This document shows, in pieces, positions 19,440 to 27,275 of a DNA stretch of 64,000 bases (its first letter is position 1; every line of letters starts with the position of its first letter). Both the position numbers and the translations under genes were made by a program. This stretch comes from an uncultured Bacteroidales bacterium. GTDB taxonomy: Bacteria; Bacteroidota; Bacteroidia; Bacteroidales; Paludibacteraceae. The stretch spans positions 1 through 64,000 of the forward strand of contig CAMHKW010000008.1 in the NCBI GenBank assembly GCA_946185835.1. Reading direction: 5' to 3'. A model generated the notes under the pieces. The model worked only from the letters and a program-made list of their open reading frames with translations, did not search any database and was not told the DNA's origin.

Positions 19440-19733
19440 CATAGCCGGTCTAAATAGTGCCGCCAATTACAAATTGGCGTACCTTGTTGTGCCGGGTTGA
19501 CATGAGACGAGTCGCAGCCTCGTCTCTACGTGTCGTGGGTGGCGGGTGGTGTGCCGCCAATTACAAATTGGCGTACCCTGTTGTGCCGGGTTGACATGAG
19601 ACGAGTCGCAGCCTCGTCTCTACGTGTCGTGGTTGGCGGGGTGGTGTGCCGCCAATTACAAATTGGCGTATCCGGCGGCGCTGCGGTCTAACATCTAACA
19701 GCGTAGCGGTCTATCATCTAACAGCGTAGCGGT
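19440..19733. repeat. Composite intergenic repeat block
   Basis: About 300 nt without a gene. Two full copies and one partial copy of a roughly 94-nt unit are present. Each unit joins a palindrome (gccgccaattacaaattggc), the spacer gtaccttgttgtgccgggttgacat, and the hairpin GAGACGAGtcgcagcCTCGTCTC (19504 and 19598), then tacgtgtcgtgg. The block ends with three ctaacagcgtagcggtcta units. The same composite recurs at 25155-25345. Confidence 0.85.
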
Positions 19734-20795
19734 CTATCTGAGCATTGCCTTTAGAGCCGGTGCGGGGCGACCGTCTTCGGTGAAGGCTCCCATCAGGTAT
19801 GGTCCCCAGCCCAGAGCATCGTATTCTTTTGGTTTCCAACCGCCATAGCACTCAGGTTCCCAATAGAAGATACCCACGCACGAGTCGATAGGTGCGATGC
19901 GGTCGAGGAAGTCTTGCATCACAGCAGCCGCAAGAGAGTCGTTGCCTTGCGAGGTTCCTACCTCAGCAACCATAACGGGCACATGGAAGGTGCTGATGAG
20001 TCTTTGTATGTTGGCTTCGGCTCGCATGTTCATCTCTTGCCACGGCATGCCACCATTCCACTCGAGCATCATGGGGTAGTGCGACAGACCTATCATGTCG
20101 AACTGTGTGCCGCGCTCTATCAGATTCTCGAAGAACCAACCGCGATAGACGTAGGCATTGTCGATATGCACTATCACTTTGGTCTTTGGGAACACCTCTT
20201 TGCACGCTTTGTATCCGGCTTGTGTGAGTCCGGCATAGCGGTCCCAACATCCGTCTACATTATTTTGCTTGTCGAGTAGTTTACCGCATGGCCATAGCAT
20301 GCCGTTGGTGGTCTCGTTGCCAACCTGCACCCATTCCACATCCACTCCGTTTTCTTTGAGGGTCTGCAATACGTCGAGTGTGTGCTCGAAGACGCACTCG
20401 CATAGTTGCTCGTAGCTGTAGCCTTGCCATGCTGCGGGTATGTTCTGCTGCTGTGGGTCGGCGAAGTTGTCGGAGTAATGGAAGTCAATCATTATGCGCT
20501 GCCCCTTCTTGGCAGATACGCGTGCTTTGCTTACTACCTCGTCTTTGTTACACCAGCCGGTAGTGTGGTTCACCCACACACGATAGCGGACGGCGTTCAT
20601 GCCAAGCGAACGAAGCAGGTCTTGGCAGTCGGTGGCTTCACCATTGTCGTTATAGAACTTCACACCGTCGGACTCCATCTCGGTGAGCCAACTAAGGTCG
20701 GCACCACGAGCAAAAGAGTCGCGGGGAGAATCGGTGCGTTGATAGCAGCTTGTCAGAGCAATGCTGATGGCAAACAGAAAAAATATTCGCTTCAT
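19734..20795 (-). CDS. GH53 arabinogalactan endo-beta-1,4-galactanase (lipoprotein)
   Basis: Endo-galactanase predicted to cut beta-1,4-galactan side chains of type I arabinogalactan or pectin, displayed as a lipoprotein (ALTSC lipobox, Cys17). The 353-residue chain carries GH53 hallmarks in order: RGADLSWLTEME, RYRVWVNHTTG, IDFHYSDNFADP, VQVGNETTNGMLWP with the acid/base Glu161, FDMIGLSHYP, and VAEVGTS with the nucleophile Glu278. It fills a single (beta/alpha)8 barrel with no extra domain. It lies 43 nt after the secreted nuclease-like gene on the same strand and probably shares its promoter. No SusC/D pair for galactan is nearby. Confidence 0.95.
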   Translation of the reverse strand: MKRIFFLFAISIALTSCYQRTDSPRDSFARGADLSWLTEMESDGVKFYNDNGEATDCQDLLRSLGMNAVRYRVWVNHTTGWCNKDEVVSKARVSAKKGQRIMIDFHYSDNFADPQQQNIPAAWQGYSYEQLCECVFEHTLDVLQTLKENGVDVEWVQVGNETTNGMLWPCGKLLDKQNNVDGCWDRYAGLTQAGYKACKEVFPKTKVIVHIDNAYVYRGWFFENLIERGTQFDMIGLSHYPMMLEWNGGMPWQEMNMRAEANIQRLISTFHVPVMVAEVGTSQGNDSLAAAVMQDFLDRIAPIDSCVGIFYWEPECYGGWKPKEYDALGWGPYLMGAFTEDGRPAPALKAMLR

Positions 20796-20838
20796 GGGAA
20801 TAGCGTTTTTTAGAGGATTTAGAGGCTTTAGATTTTTA

Positions 20839-22572
20839 TTATTTTATTCTCCTTCCGGTGCTATCGAAGATGCTACCGTCAGGCAGCAGGATATACATAC
20901 GTCCTTCGTGCGTCACTTTGCGACTCAGCCTTTCCTGTATTTCGATATTCTCTACGGGTGTGGTATTTGTGAGGCTGATGCCTACGATGTACGGGTCGTG
21001 GTCGGAGTAGCGGTAGTTATAGTTGTAGTAGCTGTCCGAGCCGCATGAGGTAGAGATATGGAACACCCCGGCACCGCTAATCTGACTTGCCATCGAGGCG
21101 TTGGCATACACGTGGTCGATAAGCTGTTCGCCACCATAGCAGTGGCTGTAGGCATTAGCGTCGAAACGTAGCAGCTGCTCTTGGTAGCCGGCATTCTCGA
21201 GTTTGACGAGTGGCGACTCGCCCACTTCGCAGTTTAGGTCGCCCATAATCAAGATGTCGGGGTCGGCAGCTTTGCTTTTCAGTGCCGAAATCAGGTCGGT
21301 GGCGTTTCTCTCGCGTTTGCCATTTCCCTCGTCACTCGTCGAGTCTTTGGCTTTGAAGTGGTTCATACTCAGTGTGAACCACTCACCCGTCTCTATCTCT
21401 TGGAAAGCTTGTATACGCATCGTATTGCAGTAGTACGATTGCGACGAGGCGGGCAGGTTGCTGTTGATTGGTCGCACCGCGCTTGCTCGATATATAAAAC
21501 CTGACTTGACGTTATTACCCGATGAGTTAGGTTCTGAGATGCCATCGCTGATATAAGCAAATGTATACGGACCTGCTATGGCATTCATCGAGTCGGCAAG
21601 CTGACGGAGCACTATCTCTTGTGCTTCTACTTCGCAGAAGGCGTAGATGTCGGCATTGACCATCAGTGCGGCATTCACTATCTTGTGCGTCTTGTCGGCA
21701 AAGCCTTCCGGTGTGCTGTAAGACGGACGGTTAGAAGTAGAGTAGTTATAGTAGTAGTTTTGCAGATTCTGAGCGTATACCAAAAGACGTGCTTCTCCGA
21801 CGTATGGCACTTCTACAGGTGCATTGACAAGTCCGGCGCGGCGGTATAATGCCGTGATGGTGAGGTCACGTGTCACGTAGCCGTTCTCGCTGCTGTCCCA
21901 ACCAATGAACTCATACCCGGGACGTGAGGGGTTCGTCATCGGAGGGTATGTGTAGCCGCCTTTGCGCACCTCTTCTTGCTTCAGGATGGTGCCGTCCCAG
22001 TCGACGAAAGTGACGGTGAAGGTCTCGGTGTTGTTGCAGTAGGTCTTGATATCCAGATTTTTGATTTCCCATGTCGGATATGACGAGCCGCCACTCAGGT
22101 ACCTGAAGCCGATAACGGTGTTGGCACCAATCTGCTCGCTCGGCACCTTGCATGTGACAGCGCAATACTTCCAGTTGCCACTGTATTGCGGGATGGTAAT
22201 CTGTGTCCATGTGCTGGTCGTAACATCACCGGTGAAGTTGGGCGTCACCCACATCGTCATCTCGGTCTCGGGCGAATCGCCAAACTTATAGGTGTGGTCG
22301 AACAGCACATATATCTCGCTCAGCTCCGAACCGTCAATAGCAGGGGTGAGCAGCCAGTCCTCGTTATTGGGTGAGCCTATCGTAGCTCCATACTGACTGT
22401 TGTATTGCCAAGTGGCGCTGCCCGACACACTCTGTTCGGTAACGGGTGACAGACCCTCTCCCAACGTGGTGAGATAAGTGTAAATGGCGTCGTCGCATTG
22501 AGTCTCAGCTCTGACGGTGCTGCATATCATACTAATCAGCATCGCAATAGCAAAAAAAGTAGGTTTATTCAT
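20839..22572 (-). CDS. Secreted endonuclease/exonuclease/phosphatase-fold protein with an InlB repeat
   Basis: A 577-residue exported protein. The order is a signal peptide (ending CSTVRAE), a beta-rich N-terminal domain (about 25-180, of the kind that binds sugars), one InlB-type repeat (TVTFVDWDGTIL ... GYEFIGWD, about 185-245), and an EEP catalytic domain (about 255-525) with CEVEAQE, NHFKAK, MGDLNCE and YSDHDPY. These supply the metal-binding Glu/Asp and the catalytic His. The last 30 residues form a C-terminal tag (GRMYILLPDG..FDSTGRRIK) shared with three other proteins here. Likely activity is extracellular DNase or phosphodiesterase. It probably leads an operon with the GH53 gene. Confidence 0.88.
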   Translation of the reverse strand: MNKPTFFAIAMLISMICSTVRAETQCDDAIYTYLTTLGEGLSPVTEQSVSGSATWQYNSQYGATIGSPNNEDWLLTPAIDGSELSEIYVLFDHTYKFGDSPETEMTMWVTPNFTGDVTTSTWTQITIPQYSGNWKYCAVTCKVPSEQIGANTVIGFRYLSGGSSYPTWEIKNLDIKTYCNNTETFTVTFVDWDGTILKQEEVRKGGYTYPPMTNPSRPGYEFIGWDSSENGYVTRDLTITALYRRAGLVNAPVEVPYVGEARLLVYAQNLQNYYYNYSTSNRPSYSTPEGFADKTHKIVNAALMVNADIYAFCEVEAQEIVLRQLADSMNAIAGPYTFAYISDGISEPNSSGNNVKSGFIYRASAVRPINSNLPASSQSYYCNTMRIQAFQEIETGEWFTLSMNHFKAKDSTSDEGNGKRERNATDLISALKSKAADPDILIMGDLNCEVGESPLVKLENAGYQEQLLRFDANAYSHCYGGEQLIDHVYANASMASQISGAGVFHISTSCGSDSYYNYNYRYSDHDPYIVGISLTNTTPVENIEIQERLSRKVTHEGRMYILLPDGSIFDSTGRRIK

Positions 22573-22631
22573 GTCTATAGATTTTAGTGTTGTTTCAATA
22601 ATATGTGTAGCTGTGTTTTGAATTAACCTTG

Positions 22632-22663
22632 CAAAGGTATAAAAAAATTACGATACGCCCAAA
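22632..22663 (-). promoter_or_regulatory. Promoter of the secreted nuclease-like gene
   Basis: On the minus strand TTTG (22663-22660), a 20-nt spacer and TACCTTTG (22639-22632) fit the Bacteroidetes consensus. The expected leader is about 52 nt. The GH53 gene is probably transcribed from here as well. Confidence 0.75.
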
Positions 22664-22808
22664 TGTAGCTTGCAAAGCAGGCAAAATGACAAGTGGCTTG
22701 TTTAGAGTTTAGAGTTTAGAGGGGGAGTATAGAGTTTAGGGGGGGGAGCGCCGGTTTGTAACCGTCGGCTGTTTCGCGTTGTAGGGACAGACCTCGTGTT
22801 TTTTAGCA

Positions 22809-22846
22809 GTTGAAAAAAGAGAGACGGCATGCTTCCGTCTCTCTTT
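22809..22846 (-). terminator. Rho-independent terminator after the fructokinase gene
   Basis: A perfect 12-bp stem AAAGAGAGACGG / CCGTCTCTCTTT (22816-22827 and 22835-22846) has a 7-nt loop. On the minus strand it is followed by a T-run, so it would end the fructokinase transcript. Confidence 0.85.
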
Positions 22847-22861
22847 CATTGATTTATAGTT

Positions 22862-22985
22862 CTTTTATTTCAGCTCTTCGGAAACTTAATTACAGTAGTT
22901 GAGAACTTTATTTCCGTTGTATGGAACTTTATTTGAGTTGTTAGGGAATTTTATTTGAGTTGTTAGGGAATTTTATTTGAGTTCT
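22862..22985. repeat. Degenerate 22-23 bp tandem repeat over the fructokinase stop codon
   Basis: About five to six units resembling (minus strand) actcaaataaaattccctaaca run from the end of the fructokinase gene to about 22862. The first unit contains the gene's own stop codon. The farthest unit reads gaagagctgaaataa, echoing the gene's last codons gaagaactcaaataa. It looks like amplification of the 3' end of the gene. The rest of the 22573-22972 gap holds T/G-rich simple sequence, a terminator and a promoter. Confidence 0.6.
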
Positions 22986-23875
22986 TCGGGTATGGTGGGC
23001 ATGGCTCCGTGTTGTGTGCATACGTAAGCTGAAACCCTGACAGCCGTCTCGTGTGCCTCGCGTATGGTCTTGCCTTTAAGAAGCTGAGCCACAAAAGAGC
23101 CGGTAAAACTGTCGCCGGCGCCTACCGTATCGGCTACTTTCACTATTGGGGTCTTGACATAGCTCTCGTCGTCGGCAGTGAAGACATACGAACCGATAGG
23201 ACCGCAGGTGAGGATGAGCATCTTGAGGTTGTAGCGGCTGATGAGCTCACGGCATATCACACGCGTCTTGATGGCATCTTCAGCGATGAGGTGACCGGGG
23301 ATAGTGGACTCACCAAGTAGCATGGTGGCTACTACATCGAGTTCTTCGTCGTTGATCTTAAGGATATCAGCTCGGTGTAGTGACTCGGCAATCACGTCGG
23401 CGGTATACCAATTCTGTCGCAGGTTGATATCGAATACTTTCAGGGTGTCGTTGGGTGTGGCATCCAAAAAGGCTTGAATGGTAGCGCGGCTGACCTCTGA
23501 GCGTTGTGCCAACGATCCGAAGCAAACGGCTTTGGCACTGCGAGCGACAGCTAACATCTCGTCGGTTAGCGGGATGTTGTCCCAAGCTACGCCAAGGCAT
23601 ATCTCATATTGTGGAATACCTTTCTCGTCGAGCGTGACCTTGACAGTGCCTGTGGGCTGCTCCACTACCGGTAGGATATGATTGAGACCGACTTTTTTGA
23701 AAGTCTGAACTATCTCTTCGCCTAATTCGTCGTCGCCGATAGCCGAGATAGCACAGCTGTCGAGACCGAATTGTGACACATGATATGCGAAGTTAGCGGG
23801 TGCACCGCCTAATTTGCGACCATCCGGCAGGCAATCGAACAATGCCTCGCCCAAACCGATTACATAGTTTTTCAT
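22973..23875 (-). CDS. PfkB-family fructokinase
   Basis: Cytoplasmic kinase expected to convert fructose to fructose-6-phosphate (or 1-phosphate) with ATP. The 300-residue chain begins with GLGEALFDCLPDGRKLGGAPANFA, the PfkB sugar-binding signature, and ends with the second signature DTVGAGDSFTGSFV, which contains the catalytic base Asp255. Length and both motifs match bacterial ScrK-type fructokinases. Its start codon overlaps the stop of the MFS permease gene by 4 nt. Position at the end of the fructan locus matches the fructokinase BT1757 of B. thetaiotaomicron. Confidence 0.93.
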   Translation of the reverse strand: MKNYVIGLGEALFDCLPDGRKLGGAPANFAYHVSQFGLDSCAISAIGDDELGEEIVQTFKKVGLNHILPVVEQPTGTVKVTLDEKGIPQYEICLGVAWDNIPLTDEMLAVARSAKAVCFGSLAQRSEVSRATIQAFLDATPNDTLKVFDINLRQNWYTADVIAESLHRADILKINDEELDVVATMLLGESTIPGHLIAEDAIKTRVICRELISRYNLKMLILTCGPIGSYVFTADDESYVKTPIVKVADTVGAGDSFTGSFVAQLLKGKTIREAHETAVRVSAYVCTQHGAMPTIPEELK

Positions 23876-25035
23876 GCTTTTTTGATTTTAAGAGTGAAAC
23901 ATGCTAAATAAACAGCACCTACAGCCATGACAAGCACTGCACCAAGCGAACCCATTACGTCGCTGAGAAGTCCCATGGCAAGCGGGAAGATAGTGCCGCC
24001 GAACAGACCCATGATCATCAGACCTGAGATCTCGTTTTTGTGACTCGGGTCGTGGTTTAATGCCTGTGCAAAGCAGATAGAGAAGATATTGCTGTTGCCG
24101 AATCCGACAAGAGCGATGCCGGTATAGAGCACCCATTGGCTCGTGCCGACAGCCATCAGTATCATCGCTGCAACAATCATGCAGACAGAGATGGCAAAGA
24201 AGGTCTTCTCGGGGATGAGGCGCAGGATAGCCGAGCCCGACAGACATCCTATCGTACGGAAGATGAAATAAAGTGAGGTGGCAAAACCTGCAGCCTCGAG
24301 ATTCATACCAAGGCGTTCCATCAGTATCTTAGGCGCTGTGGTATTGGTACCTACGTCTATTCCCACGTGGCACATGATGCCAAGGAAGCAGAGTAGGATG
24401 AACGGGTTGCCCAGTAGCTTGAAGCAGTCAACGAAGCCCGAGCTTTTCTCTACGGGCTCTTCGTGGATAGTGGTGAGCGAAAGAGCTACAATAGCGATAA
24501 TGCCGATGATGGCATAGATGGGGAATAGCACTTTCCAACCCAGTCCTAACGAAGGAATAGCAGCGGTGGCACCCCACATGGCTATGTATGGAGCCAAGAA
24601 CGAAGCGATGGCTTTCACAAACTGTCCAAAGGTGAGAGTAGACGAGAGATTGCCCGTAACGATGTTAGAAACCAACGGGTTGAGACTTGTCTGCATCAAG
24701 GCGTTGCCGATGCCAAGCAGCGAGAAGGCGACAAGCATCAGAGCATACGTCTCACCACACAAAGGCAGGAGAAGCGACAATACGGTGACGATAATACTCA
24801 GCAGCACCGTTTTCTTGCGACCTATTTTGTTCATTAACATTCCTGTCGGAACGCTGAACAAAAGGAACCAAAAGAAGACCAGCGAGGGCATGATGTTCGC
24901 CTGAGAATCAGCCAAACCAAGGTCTTTCTGTACGTAGTTGCTGGCGATGCCGACCAAGTCGACAAATCCCATGGTGAAGAAACATAGCATCACCGGAATA
25001 AAGACTGCCAGCGAGGTGTTTTTCTTTTCTGACAT
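23872..25035 (-). CDS. MFS sugar permease (FucP-like), probable fructose importer
   Basis: A 387-residue inner-membrane protein with about 12 hydrophobic helices and the MFS loop GMLMNKIGRKKTVL between TM2 and TM3. The sequence resembles FucP-type hexose:proton symporters. In the equivalent B. thetaiotaomicron locus a permease of this type lies between the GH32 enzymes and the fructokinase, and it imports monosaccharide released in the periplasm. The 4-nt overlap with the fructokinase gene supports coupled expression. I saw no promoter directly upstream, so it may be read through from the GH32-A promoter across a repeat-filled 345-nt gap. Confidence 0.88.
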   Translation of the reverse strand: MSEKKNTSLAVFIPVMLCFFTMGFVDLVGIASNYVQKDLGLADSQANIMPSLVFFWFLLFSVPTGMLMNKIGRKKTVLLSIIVTVLSLLLPLCGETYALMLVAFSLLGIGNALMQTSLNPLVSNIVTGNLSSTLTFGQFVKAIASFLAPYIAMWGATAAIPSLGLGWKVLFPIYAIIGIIAIVALSLTTIHEEPVEKSSGFVDCFKLLGNPFILLCFLGIMCHVGIDVGTNTTAPKILMERLGMNLEAAGFATSLYFIFRTIGCLSGSAILRLIPEKTFFAISVCMIVAAMILMAVGTSQWVLYTGIALVGFGNSNIFSICFAQALNHDPSHKNEISGLMIMGLFGGTIFPLAMGLLSDVMGSLGAVLVMAVGAVYLACFTLKIKKA

Positions 25036-25063
25036 ATACTTTAGTGTTTTAGTGTTTTAGTGT

Positions 25064-25378
25064 GCGTGGGAGCGCCGGTTACCAACCGGCGGAATCTTAA
25101 CAATGTAGAAATTAGAAACATTCTATCTAACTTCTAACAGCGCGGCGGTTAGATGACGCCGCCAATTACAAACTGTGGTGTACCCTGTTGTGCCGGGTTG
25201 ACATGAGACGAGTCGCAGCCTCGTCTCTACGTGTCGTGGGTAGCGGGTGGTGCGCCGCCAATTACAAGTTGGCGTACCCTGTTGTGCCGTGTTGACATTA
25301 GACGAGTCGCAGCCTCGTCTCTACGTGTCGTGGGTGGCGGCACACCCCATCTAACCTCTAACAGCCGCAGCGGTCTAA
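25064..25378. repeat. Composite intergenic repeat block
   Basis: Contains an AACCGGCG-family palindrome (about 25070-25090), attagaaac and ctaacttctaacagcg units, then two copies of the unit also found at 19440-19660: a gccgccaattacaa-type half-palindrome, gtaccctgttgtgcc, and the hairpin GAGACGAGtcgcagcCTCGTCTC (25205, and a variant at 25299). It ends with ctaacctctaacagccgcagcggtcta. No promoter motif is seen in this gap. Confidence 0.8.
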
Positions 25379-25380
25379 TC

Positions 25381-27132
25381 TCATTTTATTTCAAAGATTT
25401 GGCAGGTGCCGTTGGTTACCGAGATATGGTTGTAAGGCTCGTTGGGGAAGACGAGGTTGGTCATTGCCCATGCTCCCTCGCCGTCGAAAGCTTCAACCGA
25501 GCAGTGGTCGATGAACAGTGTCAGACGATAGGTGTCTTTCGCTTTGAACAGCGGCACGACAGTGGCTGCTGCGAACTGTTTTGAGAACGCTGTCTTGCCC
25601 GACTTGGTGCGGTCCATGGTGAACGTGCGTTTCTTGAAGTTATACGTCATGGTCACTTTCTCGCCGCGGTCGTTGCTGAGCGTGATGACGGCATTCTTCT
25701 TTGCTGCCGGCATCTCTATCTCTACTATCGAAGCGGCGCTGAGGGTGTTAGTCTTCGCGCCTTTCGCTGCCATCGTCTCTTTCGAGGGGCGAACAGCTAC
25801 TCGGTACTCGCCTTTGTCGTCGACATAGAGGCTGAGGTCGCGGGCTATGGTGTTTTGCGAGCGGAACTGCTTGGTGGGTAGCTCGTTGGCATACTGCCAG
25901 TTAGACATCCACCCTAAGGCTACCACTCTGCCTTCGGGGGCGTTATGCCAGCTGACAGTAGCGTAGTGGTCTTTGCCGTAGTCGAGCCACTTCTGCTCTT
26001 TCTTGTCGTCGAGGCAGGTGAAGGTAGTACCGTCGAAGTCACCCACGAAATATTGTGTTGCTGAGCCTCCGAAAGGTCCGCCGGGGTTGATATTGCAAAG
26101 CAGCACCCATTTGTTTTGGTTGGTACCCTCTACTTTGAGTTCGAAGAGGTCGGGGCACTCCCACACGCCCGAATGGTTGCCGTAGCCTTCGCCGAAGCGG
26201 CTGTCGTATCGCCATGTCTTCAGGTCTTGCGACGAGTAGAAACGAATCTCTTGTTGGCATGCCAGCACCATCGTCCAGCAGCCACGTTTGCTATTCCATA
26301 TCACTTTGGGGTCGCGGAAGTCGGGTGTGGTGTCGCACAACACGGGGTTGCCGCTGTATGTGTTAAACGTCATGCCGCCGTCGACGCTATATGCCATCGA
26401 CTGTTTCTGACTCTGGTCGGCACCGGTATAGAAGGCTACCAAAGCGTTCTTTCCGAAGCCTGCATCGCCGCGCTTGTCGATTACGCATGAACCGGAGAAG
26501 ATAGTGCCAAGGGCATCGGGAGCTATGGCAACGGGCTGTGCCGTCCAGTGAATAAGGTCAGTAGAGGTGCTGTGTCCCCAGTGCATGTTACCCCATCGTG
26601 AACCGTAAGGGTTGAACTGATAATATAGGTGCCAAACGCCATTGAGGGCATCGTAGTACATGCCGTTGGGGTCGTTCATCCATCCATATTGCGGCGAATG
26701 ATGGTAGGCAGGGCGCCATGCCTCGCGATTGCTGCGGTCGTAGCTGTCGGAAGCAACCATGAAATCCCAGCAGACGAACTTGCGACGGTCGGGACGAATC
26801 TTAAAATGGTAGAGAGGAAAATGTATGTCCCATATCACCTGCTTGCCCAGATACGGCTGCATGTCGAACGGCACTACGTAGTCGATGTTGTCGGCTGCCA
26901 GACGAATAGTGAACGTGGCGACCTGAGCACCATCGATGATGACGCGCACCGATGCCTCGGGGGCTGAGTCTTCTACCGGCAGAAGCAGATAACGCTCGGT
27001 GGGAGTAAGAGTAAGCAGAGTGTTGAATTCACCGCTATGACTAAGACTAAAGCTCTTAGCAGCGGCGGTAGCGCTAAGGCTGAAGATAGTCAGAACGACT
27101 ATTAAGAAGGTCTTTGATAGGTAATGTTTCAT
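25381..27132 (-). CDS. GH32-A: exported exo-type beta-fructofuranosidase/levanase
   Basis: Hydrolyses fructans or fructo-oligosaccharides to fructose, most likely in the periplasm. The 583-residue chain has a signal peptide (cleavage near SATAAAKS) and an N-terminal beta domain of about 120 residues. The five-bladed propeller has the nucleophile Asp154 in WMNDPNG, the transition-state Asp274 in FRDP and the acid/base Glu325 in ECPD. A C-terminal beta-sandwich follows (VEAFDGEGAWAMTN). I chose the ATG at 27132; the frame stays open to 27276, but the signal peptide starts here and a promoter lies at 27157-27164. It has its own regulated promoter inside the locus. Confidence 0.94.
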   Translation of the reverse strand: MKHYLSKTFLIVVLTIFSLSATAAAKSFSLSHSGEFNTLLTLTPTERYLLLPVEDSAPEASVRVIIDGAQVATFTIRLAADNIDYVVPFDMQPYLGKQVIWDIHFPLYHFKIRPDRRKFVCWDFMVASDSYDRSNREAWRPAYHHSPQYGWMNDPNGMYYDALNGVWHLYYQFNPYGSRWGNMHWGHSTSTDLIHWTAQPVAIAPDALGTIFSGSCVIDKRGDAGFGKNALVAFYTGADQSQKQSMAYSVDGGMTFNTYSGNPVLCDTTPDFRDPKVIWNSKRGCWTMVLACQQEIRFYSSQDLKTWRYDSRFGEGYGNHSGVWECPDLFELKVEGTNQNKWVLLCNINPGGPFGGSATQYFVGDFDGTTFTCLDDKKEQKWLDYGKDHYATVSWHNAPEGRVVALGWMSNWQYANELPTKQFRSQNTIARDLSLYVDDKGEYRVAVRPSKETMAAKGAKTNTLSAASIVEIEMPAAKKNAVITLSNDRGEKVTMTYNFKKRTFTMDRTKSGKTAFSKQFAAATVVPLFKAKDTYRLTLFIDHCSVEAFDGEGAWAMTNLVFPNEPYNHISVTNGTCQIFEIK

Positions 27133-27156
27133 GGTGTAGAGTTTTTTTATCGGTTG

Positions 27157-27224
27157 CAAAAGTACGCTTTTTTTGCTATATGGCAAAAGACGTTTGTTGC
27201 AAACGATAGCAATTTTGTTGCAAA
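27157..27224 (-). promoter_or_regulatory. GH32-A promoter with putative regulator operator
   Basis: On the minus strand a -7 box TACTTTTG (27164-27157) lies about 25 nt before the start codon, and no TTTG occurs at -33. Upstream, two half-sites GTTGCAA start at 27196 and 27217, exactly 21 bp apart, with 31 bp between the -7 box and the nearer one. The same geometry is present before susC1 and susC2. Binding of the hybrid two-component regulator is inferred. Confidence 0.75.
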
Positions 27225-27275
27225 TAGAGGTATGGCAGCGACGGCACTGCCGCCGCTGCCGTTGCCTATTGCCCA

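Noticed and set aside
25036-25380. A regulated promoter for the permease-fructokinase pair
   Set aside because: No TAnnTTTG box or GTTGCAA pair found in the gap, only repeats.
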